25,848 nucleotides of DNA from Cerrena zonata (taxonomy: Eukaryota > Basidiomycota > Agaricomycetes > Polyporales > Cerrenaceae): positions 1 to 25,848 of the forward strand of contig JASBNA010000148.1 in the NCBI GenBank assembly GCA_038087015.1, read 5' to 3'. A program made the position numbers and the translations under genes. Under the pieces are notes generated by a model. It was not told the origin of the DNA and did no database searches. It was given only the letters and a program-made list of their open reading frames with translations. Below are positions 17,885-25,848 of this stretch, in pieces; the stretch's first letter is position 1, and each line of letters starts with the position of its first letter.

Positions 17885-18880
17885 TCAGAAGAAGTGCTAA
17901 AAATACTAAAGCTAGAACCTATCAGTAAGAATGAAGCAGATGAACTCATAGACCTGATATTAAAGGGTACTAAAAGATTTCTAAATATTATAATGCATAG
18001 CCTACTACTAGCAGATTAGTATAAACTAAAACTATGTCAGCCTTTAGCTTGAAAATTAAAGCTGCTGCAAGTGCAATTTTGACCTCACAAGCTCTTATTG
18101 TATTCCTTCAGTTAAAGTATGATTAAGCCTTCTCTGAGCTCCAAATATCAATTTCTATATCTCAATATGAACTTGCAATAATAGAAAAGTGTGATAATGC
18201 AATCAAGTGAGAAAAATATCTTGTCACCAACCTTGTCTCATTTAACATTGAGCAAGTAAAGCTTTATGCTATGTTTGGTATAGAGCACATTTTATGTTAA
18301 TCTCTTGATGCTATATTCAATAAGAAGCACATCTTATCTCAATCTCTTTATACTTCACTTAATGAGAAATATACTATCTCCCAATTCCTTCTTACTATTG
18401 CTTTGCAATATTGATATAAGGCCAAACAACTTGCTACTACCCTTAATGCAACACAGGTTCTTTTAGAAACAACAAGATAACAAGTTAACTTCTAAACTAA
18501 AAAGAGCTTAGCTGCTTATTACTATATACTTGCTTTCTAAGCTAACTTCAAACATTCCTATCTCTATGTTTGTAATTTTGAGACCTACCTTCATACAATA
18601 TCTCAACATGTTTATAATTTTGAACTCTATTTACATTCTGTATCTTATAATATATTGACTACAGTTCACTTCATCTAAACTCTTTACCAAAAACTACTTA
18701 CTGCCAGAACTTATACTGAGAAAATTTATATTGAAATGTTAAGGCTATGCAAGTAAAGATTTGATACAGTCCCCTTATTATAAGTGAAGCCTCAGAACTT
18801 CAACAATGTAAACTATATAACTCTTATCTCTTTCAAATAAAGTTCAAAGGATCTTACTTAGTCACTGTCTATTTTATGAT
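17885..18880 (+). pseudogene. Unrecognised decayed gene encoding a repetitive helical protein
   Basis: About 330 codons can be followed, with one frame change near 18055. The start reads SEEVLKILKLEPISKNEADE and LIDLILKGTKRFLNIIM. After the shift it reads AAASAILTSQALIVFLQLKY and later ISQYELAIIEKCDNAIK. A repeated section has three units of about 16 residues built on (K/E)HILxxSL: EHILC*SLDAIFNK, KHILSQSLYTSLNE and KYTISQFLLTIALQ. Later two half-repeats centre on NFE-x-YLH-x-x-S (CNFETYLHTISQ and YNFELYLHSVSYN), followed by ARTYTEKIYIEMLRLCK and RFDTVPLL. Roughly eight stops interrupt it, nearly all TAA/TAG/TGA that C-to-T change would make. Composition is helical, Leu/Tyr/Gln-rich. It resembles no transposase or polymerase I know; a retroelement gag or a host coiled protein are both possible. 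Confidence 0.5.
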
Positions 18881-19225
18881 ATGTGTTCTCATTGATGCTG
18901 TGTGTAATCAAGATAATGTTGATCAAGTTATTCTTAATATTGAGTAAATATTTGATATTAATATAGACAGAAAAATGAGTTAATAAATGATGCAGCAAAG
19001 TCTCTTGAAGGTGACATTGTATTGGAGGTTTAACTAGGGTATAAGATAGCCTATACTAATAATTTGTTAATTCTACTTAGCCAGTAACTGCTTATAATAT
19101 TATTGTTATATAAACATTTACTATCAGTAGTGATAGTACAAATCATCATAATATCAAACTATAAAAGTCAATCTCTTATTATACCTGCTCTCTTATCATA
19201 TAGTGACTTATCTATACTAACTCAA
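18881..19225. other. Short link between two decayed frames
   Basis: A short readable piece at about 18985-19075 gives DAAKSLEGDIVLEV, a stop, then LGYKIAYTNNLLIL, in keeping with a continuous but damaged coding region from 17885 to 20210. The rest is unreadable. Confidence 0.3.
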
Positions 19226-20210
19226 CCTCAAGTCTAGCAATTTGCTGTTTAGTCTTTAAGTAGTCACTTATCTGAGAACCAGCTTCTCATATGGCAAGAC
19301 TCAGTTCTTGATATTCTCAATATCTACAATCATAGCCCTCTTGCTATTTATGAAGGCAATGCTTTATCAATTGAGTTATTTATCTGCAAACTCTCAGATA
19401 TAAACTTTAAATATGCTACTAATTAAAGGAAGCTTATTTATTTGTAAAAAGCCTTTAATCATCAAAACCTATTACAATCTCTTAGAAATAACTATCTCCT
19501 ATCTTAACCTGAGGGTGATCAGTCTGGTCTATTAATCAGAGTTGCACAAGAGATGATTATCAAAGCTGGAGGTGAACATATATAGGAATCACTCTTATTC
19601 AATACCCATATTAGAAATAATATAGAGTTATGCAAATGGCTTCTTCTATCTCTCAGTTAGATTATTTTTGATTTACTTATGCCTACTCAATATTAGGACT
19701 ATAATCTTTTTCTATAGGCTGAATGCTACATATCCAAAAAACTCAGTTCTGTCAAGAGTGGTACTATTAGAAAAAGCATAACTTAGAAAGATCATTACTT
19801 ATTGTCAGCAAAGACAACATTGCAACTCTAGATAATGCTGACTTTGACTCAACCTCTATTAATCTTCTTTCTGCTAATAAGCTTCATGCCTTTAAAAACT
19901 CAACTTATAATGAAGTCAAACTCACAGCTCTGTGTAGTATGCTCTTTAACTATAAGAACACCAAGAAGAACTAGCAAGAATTGTATTGTAACTATTTTTA
20001 CTTTGCTCTAAGATTTTACCCTCATATTGTGATACTATAGCTATTATTATTCTCCATCTATCATGCTTCCTTTATAATCTATATCTACTAAAGGAAGAAA
20101 AAATCAGGCTGGAATTATCTTAAAGCTAACTGTGATATCAGTCTATGTGATCTTTCTACCTTGACTGAGCCTACAGCTATGACTCTTTATTTCCAAGTTA
20201 TCTGTTGATG
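19226..20210 (+). pseudogene. Unrecognised decayed coding region, second half
   Basis: A frame from about 19226 reads SSHLSENQLLIWQDSVLDIL, NIYNHSPLAIYEGNALSIEL, LLIRVAQEMIIKAGGEHI, FNTHIRNNIELCKWLLLSL and ECYISKKLSSVKSGTIRKSI. After a frame change near 19830 it gives DNADFDSTSINLLSANKLHA, YNEVKLTALCSMLFNYKNT and a hydrophobic stretch (HASFIIYIY), then SGWNYLKANCDISLCDLS, ending at a TGA near 20208. About nine stops interrupt it. The spacing of readable blocks suggests a real protein of over 300 residues. I recognise no catalytic motif. It has the same strand and style as 17885-18880 and may be one large ORF with it, such as an element of unknown type or a captured host gene. Confidence 0.45.
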
Positions 20211-20339
20211 ATCATTCGATAGATCTCAATGAAAAACAAACAAAATAAACAAATAAAACAAAACTAATCTCAGAAAGACTATCTCACTTCTACGCTTCCT
20301 AAACCAGACACAAGGTCAGAGATTGAGTGCAGCATTCAT

Positions 20340-20640
20340 TTGTAGTTATATATGACTTAAGGTTCTTCTCATATGCTTAGGCTTACCTGTTTGGTAAACA
20401 TAAGACTTAGTTAAGAGTTGGGAGTAAAGTTAAAGATATATTGAGTTTTTAGAGTGTAAGTGAGTGCTACAAGTATCAGACCTGCAGACTTAGTGACAGT
20501 AGATAGTAACACTTAAACAGTAACAGTAACAACAATACTTCAGTAAGAGTATATTTTCCTCTGAGGATGGGTTTCTCCTTTGCTGTAATGTAGAAGGGAT
20601 CTATTTATACAAAGTTTGACAGGGAATTTCAAAACAAAGA
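20340..20640 (-). promoter_or_regulatory. Minus-strand core promoter and leader candidate
   Basis: On the minus strand TATAAATAG (20601-20609) is followed by ATCCCTTCTACATTACAGCA, a less A+T-rich leader, and about 240 bp on by ACCAAACAGGTAAGCCTAAG. The last contains a good fungal 5' splice site (CAG/GTAAGC near 20383). Upstream is a CCTGTCAAACTTTG stretch. The layout (TATA, leader, donor site) resembles an LTR leader or the 5' end of an intron-containing gene. No matching exon is readable downstream; the region ends at the decayed coding block at 20210. A short tandem ACAGTA repeat lies at 20517-20530. Confidence 0.35.
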
Positions 20641-20649
20641 AAGGCATTA

Positions 20650-21052
20650 TTCTGTTTTAAACAATGAGAAATGAAGCTACGATAATAGAAGAAAATGCAT
20701 TGTGGGTCTTATATTGTCTGTACTAAAAAGGAAATAGAATAATGGGGTTTGATCTCTTTCACTGTTTTCTCAGAGTTATTTGATCTCTGCATATAGGAAA
20801 CAAAGAGAATCACATATTTTTAAACTAATTCTAAGTTAGATGACAATATAATGACTACTCAGTGAACATAACAGCACAAGTCAAAATAAAGAAAGCAAAA
20901 CAAATAAGAGTAAAAGCAATTCAAAAGAAACAATTTTTAAGCAAAGTACAAAATTTCAAGTGAGATCAGTGAAACACTACTAAAGGAGCAATATAAACAT
21001 CAATGAAAACAACTTAACAATATTGTAGCAAGAAAGGAAAAATAAAGACAAC
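20650..21052. other. A-rich spacer, no gene seen
   Basis: On the plus strand this is purine- and A-rich. On the minus strand it is T-rich and lies directly downstream of the small ORF at 21053-21187, so it may include that ORF's 3' end. No repeat relation was noticed. Confidence 0.35.
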
Positions 21053-21187
21053 TTAGACAAGACCATTGATACCTTTGACCTCATTGTTGTCGATAGACTT
21101 GACAGGAGTTTCCACCTCATTCTTCTTGTCTCCAAAGACATCCAATTCAATAGCAACTTGTTCAACAGTGACTGTTACCTCCACCAT
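21053..21187 (-). CDS. Small intact ORF, 44 aa, acidic, unknown
   Basis: An ATG at 21187 opens a 44-codon frame ending in TAA at 21053-21055. The product begins MVEVTVTVEQVAIELDVFGD, continues KKNEVETPVKSIDNNEVKG and ends INGLV. It is acidic and Val/Glu-rich, with no cysteine, no signal peptide and no C-terminal CAAX box, so it is not a pheromone precursor of the usual basidiomycete type. The codons look normal (GTC, GAC, AAG, ATC used), unlike the A+T-decayed surroundings. The leader on the minus strand is pyrimidine-rich (CCTCTCAACTCTTCG, 21230-21255), common for fungal gene starts. It may be exon 1 of a truncated gene. I recognise no family; a real function is uncertain. Confidence 0.4.
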   Translation of the reverse strand: MVEVTVTVEQVAIELDVFGDKKNEVETPVKSIDNNEVKGINGLV

Positions 21188-21387
21188 CCTGATGGGCGAA
21201 AATGGTCAAGTCAATTGAGAGCTAAAGCTTAATCGAAGAGTTGAGAGGTTGGGCTCTCTGTTGTTATAGACAAGGTCTTGCTGTGGAGGCATGTAGGGAG
21301 TGGGAGGGTCTTTGAGACACCTCTGGTATTGTCATATTAAATTAGACCTAAAAGAAAGAGATTAGAAATTTCATTCAACACCATAAT

Positions 21388-21680
21388 ATGTGGGTCACTG
21401 TAAGTTATGTACAAGCTATTTGTATATATAGCAGCAAAGATCTCAATATTCTTAATCTTGGTCTCTTCCATAAATGTATCAAAGAACACATTTTAAAAAT
21501 TTGCAATCACCTAGACCTTGTTCTGAAATCAGATGCTGATCTGCTTGCTGCTATATTTGATAGAAAGCTGTAGAAGTGCCCAGAGATCATTATGAGGACT
21601 GTAGAACTTTACTCTAAGCTCCCTCACCTCAATAATATATTTGTAGCATTTTTTGACATGGCCCTCTGGACTTAGTTAAT
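21388..21680 (+). pseudogene. Unrecognised decayed frame, about 95 codons
   Basis: From an ATG at 21388 the frame reads MWVTVSYVQAICIYSSKDLN, LGLFHKCIKEHILKICNHL and LKSDADLLAAIFDRKL. After one TAG near 21571 it continues KCPEIIMRTVELYSKLPHLN and NIFVAFFDMALWT. A single stop in 95 codons is low for this region. The sequence looks like a folded, helical protein piece but matches nothing I can name. It has no clear partner; the small minus-strand ORF at 21053 points away from it, so a shared promoter between them is conceivable. Confidence 0.35.
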
Positions 21681-21699
21681 AATAAGCAACACCTTTATG

Positions 21700-22182
21700 C
21701 ATAAATGTCCACCACAAATAATACAAATGGAGGTACATTTGGTATTTTCCAAGTCTATTTCTACAACAATCTCACCTGCTGTTATATGCTACTAAAAGCC
21801 CCCACTTATTTTTCCACCTTTGTTATCTCATTGTCTATCTTTATTTCTTATATATTGAACTTGCAACCACAACTCAATCTATACTTGCCCTTGTCACCTT
21901 AGCAGCCTGATGACTTGCTTTCCTCTCTATTATTGGATCCTCTTATATCTTTTTAGATCTTTTTAAAGAGTTCTCTCATTGTTCTCTTGTTTGCTCTTAT
22001 GAACACTTAGTTAATACATCCTTATCTAGTAGCTACATTCCTACCTCTGTATTTTCTATTTCTCCATTAGGTAGTTTTTTCTCACTCTCTCTATTTTCCA
22101 TCAGTCTTTTTAGTTATTATCTCCCTTCTCACCAACTTTTCCTCTCTTGCTTCTCCATTATTTCTCTAGTATTTAAGGACTT
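21700..22182. other. Pyrimidine-rich low-complexity stretch
   Basis: CT- and TTTCT-rich sequence with many short Ser/Leu/Phe-rich frames on the plus strand. The open frame at 21705-21902 has no recognisable motif and its composition reflects the base bias. I see no gene I would support. Confidence 0.4.
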
Positions 22183-22432
22183 CCTATATCATAGCTAAAT
22201 CCCGGACTAAATCTATATGGATTTACCTCTATGACTTCTAACCCCTGCTTGCTTAACTCAGTCAGCTTCATCTGCATTTGAGGCTTGCTAGAGTTTGCAG
22301 ACTCAAACCTCAGAGAACTATCTCAAGTGACTAGAGTGAACTCTCATCTTGTTTTAGGATAACCCAGTCTCTATTTTTACTTGATTTTGACTTTGACTAT
22401 ATTACATTGGCCCTACTATATAATAAAGAGTT
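22183..22432. repeat. Large inverted repeat, left arm
   Basis: This segment is the reverse complement of 24597-24756 joined to 25757-25848. Shared pieces include GGATTTACCTCTATGACTTC, GCTTGCTTAACTCAGTCAGC, TGAGGCTTGCTAGAGTTTGC, GGATAACCCAGTCTCTA and TTTGACTTTGACTATATTAC, with mostly transition differences. In this arm the sequence is continuous across about 22275, where the right arm is split by the 1000-bp element, so this is the empty-site version. Confidence 0.85.
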
Positions 22433-23100
22433 CAGTCTTCCTACCATGTAAGGCATACCCTTGCACTGAGACCAGACCAGACCAGACCTGCCCTAATATA
22501 GTTGGGCATTGACAAACTAGACCAAATAAGACCTAGGAGTCCTACAGTAAACAATAGTATCTCCACAGTTTAGGACAACTCTATCAAGCTCTTCTTATTG
22601 AAAAAGGCCCTCTGAGATAGAAGACTAGAAACTGTAAAGTCCACCTGATAATAGTAAGCCCTTCACAGTTAGGAAGGCACTTACAACAGTTTGTTAGCAA
22701 GACAAGCTCTTTAACTGTAAAGATATTGCTTTAGAACAGGAGCAGAAAACTGGCTAATGCAGCTGAATATACCACCAGACATCATAGCTCATTTTAGAAG
22801 ATTCAACTAGGATGTCACTAGGAAGTTATATTGAGCAATCCTACAATAAGACAGTACTTATCTACTCAAAGACAACAGAGTAGCATTAGAACAACTACTA
22901 AAGATACTATAAATTTAGACCACTTGACACTTTCAAGAACTATAAATTTGAAACCCCACCAGACTACTTATTCTTTATACCAAAAAAACAGAAAACAGTC
23001 TATCTAAACACTCCAAAACCCAGACACAGGTGCAGAATAGAAAATTAAATTTTCCAAACCCCTTGATCTTTGGATAGAACAGTGAACCAAAAAACCAGAT
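22433..23100. other. Spacer before gag; contains (AGACC)4
   Basis: No readable frame of length is seen. AGACC is repeated four times at 22469-22488. The plus strand becomes A- and C-rich towards 23100, similar to the start of the gag tract, so this could be leader sequence of the retroelement whose gag follows. Confidence 0.35.
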
Positions 23101-24361
23101 CACTTGAAGCCTATTAGAGAAGATCAGTGGTAGAAAGATCAGTGGCAGGGAGATAACTGGAAACTAGATATTCAGACTTATCAATATATCAAGCAGATTT
23201 GGGACTAGAGTATAGTTGTTAGAACCATTTAGCCTCAGAAGATAGAACCTATACCTATTGCTACTAGTTCAGCAAACAGATCTACATTGCATTCCACCCA
23301 AAATACAGAAACAGCTGACACACCCCTCAACCAGACCCTTATACTATTTAGCAATAGCAAGAAGCCACCTGGACCCTCATCTAAACTATCTGATAGCAGC
23401 CTCAGCAGTTCAAATTCTCCTCCACCTTCTTAACTATCAGATCAACTATCTAGTCTACCTCAAAATCCACCTATCAATATATGAAGCATATCTATGGGAA
23501 AAGCTGATGTCACTAGATCAGAAGCCTATAATGGCAACACAGACACTATATCAGTATACTTTGTCTACTACAAACTAGTTTTCACTCTCAATAGCACTAT
23601 CAATAATATTGATTGGAAGAAGAAAGCTTATCTTCTATTCTTTTGTATCAAAGACCTTGCTGTAGCATGGGCAGAAAAAATAGTTGGCCAATAGATACAA
23701 GAGTTAGCCACCACCTCTACCCTCAGTGCACTCACCTGGGCCTAAGCCAAGCATAAATTTCAGAGCAAGTTTCTACCTAGCAACCTCATAGCTGAAGCCC
23801 TGATGAAGCTCAAAACTATCTGCTAAGAAGACAAGTTTGAGAAGTTCCTTGTTAAACATAAGAAATATCAGATACACTTAGAATATACTAGTATCATCTA
23901 TATTTAATGGGATCTCCTCAATGCCATCAAGCCAGATCTCAAGGCTAAACTACTTGATGTCCAATCAGACAATATCAACATCATTGCCAAGCTCTATAAA
24001 GAGGCTTGAAAATTTGAGATATAGTATTTGATTGATAAAGCTGGATCTAAGAGAAGAAATAAAGAGAATAGACAGAAGGGACAGAAAAGTTGGAAGAAAA
24101 AGAAGATAAGGAAGGAAGGAACTAAGGGTCAAGACCCTCTCAGCTGAAGAAATGGGTCACCACTTTAAGGAAAAACTATACTTCAATTGTCACAAGAAAG
24201 AGCACAAGTCTCTCAAATGCAGGCAAAGCAAGATTTGTGAAATTAAGACCACTATCAAAGACCCCAAGGTCCTCACTGCTGAAGTCAAAAAACTGATCAT
24301 CTCTATTGATAAGCATGAATTTTTACTAGAAGAAAAAGACCTCCTTGTTAAGTGTTTTTAA
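23101..24361 (+). pseudogene. Ty3/gypsy gag remnant with damaged zinc knuckle
   Basis: One frame can be read from about 23122 to 24140, then shifted by one to 24361. It starts with a Gln/Ser/Pro-rich N-terminus (SSKLSDSSLSSSNSPPPS), followed by the capsid-like core SEAYNGNTDTISVYFVYYKL, DWKKKAYLLFFCIKDLAVAW and AEKIVGQ, then LTWA.AKHKFQSKFLPSN, and FLVKHKKYQIHLEYTSIIY...WDLLNAIKPDLKAKLL. This order fits a retrotransposon gag (capsid) protein. A Lys/Arg-rich stretch follows (RRNKENRQKGQKSWKKKKI). The CCHC knuckle reads KLYFNCHKKEHKSLKC, with Tyr for the first Cys and Glu for the usual Gly, both explained by G-to-A change. At least six stops are TAG/TAA/TGA. Gag would form the particle that packages element RNA; this copy cannot. 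Confidence 0.85.
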
Positions 24362-24419
24362 TTAAGAGAGCAGAGACAATATATGCATCTCTCACTCTTT
24401 CCATTAGAAGTATAATAGT

Positions 24420-24560
24420 TGCAGATACTCATAACCTATCTATGAACATTGGTATCACTATATACAACAAGAGCAGAAATGTTAGAACTAAAGCCCTTAT
24501 TGACAGTTAAATCTTTCTATAGAAAACTGCACTATATATAACTTGATAATACTCTCTCCC
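24420..24560 (+). pseudogene. Trace of retropepsin active site
   Basis: In frame with the first part of gag, NVRTKALIDS is followed by a stop and then IFL.KTALY near 24479-24530. Ty3/gypsy proteases carry ALIDSGA at the catalytic Asp and a phrase such as FI..AL soon after, so the order after gag fits. It is only about 20 readable residues. No reverse transcriptase follows; the inverted-repeat arm begins at 24597, so the element is truncated here. Confidence 0.45.
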
Positions 24561-24596
24561 AAAGTTTCCCCATAATTTCTAGAAGGTATAAATTGT

Positions 24597-24756
24597 TATG
24601 CAGTAGAGCCAATATAATGTAGTCAAGGTCAAAGTCAAAGGAGGTCAAGTAGGAGTAGAAACTGGGTTATCCTAAACCTAAGATGAGAGTTTACTCTAGT
24701 CACTTAGTACAGTTCTCTGAGGTTCAAGTCTGCAGACTCTAGCAAGCCTCAAGCAC
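24597..24756. repeat. Large inverted repeat, right arm, first part
   Basis: This is the reverse complement of about 22275-22432 (landmarks GTCAAAGTCAAAGGAGGTCA, AAACTGGGTTATCCTAAA, TCTCTGAGGTTCAAGTCTGC, CTAGCAAGCCTC). It stops at the edge of the 1000-bp element and resumes at 25757. Confidence 0.85.
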
Positions 24757-25091
24757 CATCAGGAAAAACCCAATCTACTATTTAGTACTATATAGTGCTA
24801 TATAGTGCTACATAGTCAAAATAGTCAGACATCCACTAATTACAAACCCCCTTTACTATGAAGTACTATCATAGCACTATCAGAGCACTATTCTTCTACT
24901 ATTTTGCACTTTTTAGAAACATTTCTCTCTGTTTTCATTTTTCTCAAGTCAAAATTAATGCACTGAAAAGGTTTATAAGCAGATGATATGAAGATATGAA
25001 GATGAAAAGAGCTTACATTGAGTTGGCAAAGATAAGGAAACTTGAATTTGAATATCAGAAGGTCTAATTGAAAGTAAAATAGCTTAATGAC

Positions 25092-25226
25092 TTACCAGAA
25101 CATTGAATACTGCACCAAGAAGCAGTGAGAATAGGTAGATAGGGTACCAGAAGGTAATGTGAAGTACATACACAAAGCAAACAAAGATAGGATGAAAAGA
25201 AATAGCAGAAAAAGGAGAAGAGACAT
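25092..25226 (-). CDS. Small hydrophobic ORF, 44 aa, inside the 1000-bp element
   Basis: ATG at 25226 opens a 44-codon minus-strand frame to TAA at 25092-25094. It begins MSLLLFLLFLFILSLFALCM, a strongly hydrophobic segment that could be a signal peptide or membrane helix, followed by YFTLPSGTLSTYSHCFLVQ and YSMFW. The stop overlaps a consensus donor site (CTG/GTAAGTCATT near 25096), so the frame may really be exon 1 spliced onward. Upstream on the same strand are a CT repeat tract and a CpG-rich patch, a fungal promoter-like layout. Low-complexity bias from the CT tract could produce such a Leu/Phe-rich frame by chance. Other frames over the tract are open too, so confidence is low. Confidence 0.3.
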   Translation of the reverse strand: MSLLLFLLFLFILSLFALCMYFTLPSGTLSTYSHCFLVQYSMFW

Positions 25227-25227
25227 G

Positions 25228-25258
25228 AGAGGAAAGAGAGAGAGAAAGAGAGAGAGGA
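25228..25258. repeat. (AG)n microsatellite
   Basis: A near-continuous AG run (AGAGGAAAGAGAGAGAGAAA then GAGAGAGAGG), read as CT on the minus strand, directly upstream of the ATG at 25226 on that strand. Pyrimidine tracts in this position are common in fungal promoters. Confidence 0.75.
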
Positions 25259-25263
25259 TGTGG

Positions 25264-25390
25264 GCAAAGTTCCAAGGTCAAATGGCGACGTGACAGGGCG
25301 CTTGAGACGGCGTTGGAAAGCCGTGATCTGGGGCTTTACGACGCCATCTCAACGGTGCTAATTGGATCACAGAAACACGAGATATGATTA
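25264..25390. promoter_or_regulatory. CpG-rich patch
   Basis: I count about ten CpG dinucleotides in 120 bp (for example GGCGACGTGACAGGGCGC, GACGGCGTTGG, TTACGACGCC), whereas CpG is scarce in most of the window. The patch lies upstream of the CT tract and the small minus-strand ORF. It looks like unmutated promoter or exon sequence carried within the 1000-bp element. Confidence 0.45.
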
Positions 25391-25756
25391 GATTAGTCCC
25401 AGACTATCTTCAATCTACTAAGCAACTTAAAACTGGAGAATCCTTGCTGTTTCTCTACATTATAGGGACATATTATATATCATTAGAACCAGATTTTTGA
25501 GGATATTCTGAATATAATATCCATATATCCAAATTATAGATAATATAACAGCTATTTCTAGAATTACTTTTACAGAAATTAAAAGAAATATTTAGAATCT
25601 TCAATATGTGTATGCAAAGATATATAGTTTGCATAGTGAGAATAGTAATCTGCTAATAAACTTAGTAACTGTAGAAAAAATATAGTATTGATAGTAGCCC
25701 AATAGTAGCAATAGTGCTTTTATAGTACTAAAAAGTGATTTGGGTTTTTCCTGATG

Positions 25757-25848
25757 ACAGATGAAGCTGGCTGAGTCAAGCAAGCAGAGGGTCAGGAGTT
25801 ACAGAGGTAAATCCATGTAGATTTAGCCTGGGATATCAGTACATTACA
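25757..25848. repeat. Large inverted repeat, right arm, second part
   Basis: This continues the right arm after the inserted element: CAGATGAAGCTGGCTGAGTC, GCAAGCAGAGGGTCAGGAGT and GAGGTAAATCCATGTAGATT are the reverse complement of about 22183-22272. Similarity runs to the last bases, so the arm may continue beyond the window. Confidence 0.85.

Larger units (their letters stand above)
24757..25756. mobile_element. 1000-bp non-autonomous DNA element inserted in right arm
   Basis: The ends are inverted repeats of about 36 bp: CATCAGGAAAAACCCAATC...AGTACTATA at the left and its reverse complement at the right, with a few mismatches. Just inside are repeated TAGTGCTATA/AGCACTAT motifs (left at 24790-24820 and 24870-24895, right near 25710-25725), as expected for transposase-binding subterminal repeats. 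The empty site is preserved in the left arm at about 22275, which places the insertion between CCTCAAGCAC and ACAGATGAAG. Imperfect flanks prevent a firm target-duplication length (2-3 bp, CA or RCA, is possible). No transposase is encoded. The core holds a CpG-rich patch, a CT-rich tract and a small minus-strand ORF. Confidence 0.75.

Noticed and set aside
21053..21187. A basidiomycete mating pheromone precursor.
   Set aside because: The size fits, but the C-terminus lacks a CAAX cysteine box and the protein has no cysteine.
25084..25281. Two longer minus-strand frames over the CT tract as secreted proteins.
   Set aside because: They begin without ATG and their Leu/Ser/Phe composition comes from the CT microsatellite; only the ATG-started 44-codon frame was kept, at low confidence.
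24757..25756. A hAT assignment for the 1000-bp element.
   Set aside because: Subterminal repeats fit, but no 8-bp target duplication is visible at the junctions, so the superfamily is left open.
1..25848. CRISPR array, tRNA, rRNA or bacterial operon signals.
   Set aside because: No regularly spaced identical repeats, no cloverleaf or rRNA-like tract, and no ribosome-binding-site/operon pattern were found by eye.

Overview
The window looks like a transposon graveyard in the nuclear genome of a filamentous fungus. I favour a dikaryotic fungus, probably an agaricomycete, but that placement is inference. The reasons are: A+T-rich sequence for most of its length; recognisable fungal Ty3/gypsy, hAT and pogo/Fot1 remnants; reading frames broken mainly by stops that C-to-T change would make (CAA, CAG, CGA or TGG to TAA, TAG or TGA); and scarce CpG except in a few young-looking patches. 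I see no intact conventional gene, no tRNA or rRNA, no CRISPR array and no bacterial gene organisation.

Layout. About 1-2960 is the least decayed, most gene-like part. It holds a minus-strand coding fragment (420-718) and a plus-strand pseudogene of unknown function with a proline-rich C-terminus (909-2305). A second plus-strand pseudogene (about 2420-2960) is cut off by an LTR-like direct repeat. From 2961 to 6932 two copies of this repeat of about 400 bp bracket a minus-strand Ty3/gypsy reverse transcriptase/RNase H pseudogene (4090-5060) and a promoter-rich, LTR-like block (5309-6231). From 7001 to 9128 there is a 300-bp interspersed repeat, a relative of a foldback element, and a striking near-perfect palindrome (arms of 368 bp, 25-nt loop).

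From 9185 to about 11480 lies a decayed hAT element with a clear C-terminal dimerisation motif, followed by a decayed pogo/Fot1-type DDE transposase (11560-13200). At 13806-14790 the pair '300-bp repeat plus foldback element' occurs again. From 15060 to 20210 there are long decayed reading frames I do not recognise, interrupted by a 413-bp MITE with 144-bp inverted ends (16270-16682). From 20340 to 21690 there is a minus-strand TATA-containing block, a small intact minus-strand ORF (44 aa) and a decayed plus-strand frame.

The last 3.7 kb holds a large inverted repeat (22183-22432 against 24597-25848). Its spacer carries a gypsy gag/zinc-knuckle/protease-start pseudogene. The right arm is split by a 1000-bp element with inverted ends (24757-25756) that carries a CpG-rich, CT-rich promoter-like core and a small hydrophobic ORF; the left arm preserves the empty site.

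The genes do not form a pathway. The region's story is nested insertion followed by C-to-T decay. The most noteworthy items are the young palindrome, the possible sequence-capturing 1000-bp element, the recurring composite repeat, and the unrecognised repetitive protein remnant at 17885-18880.
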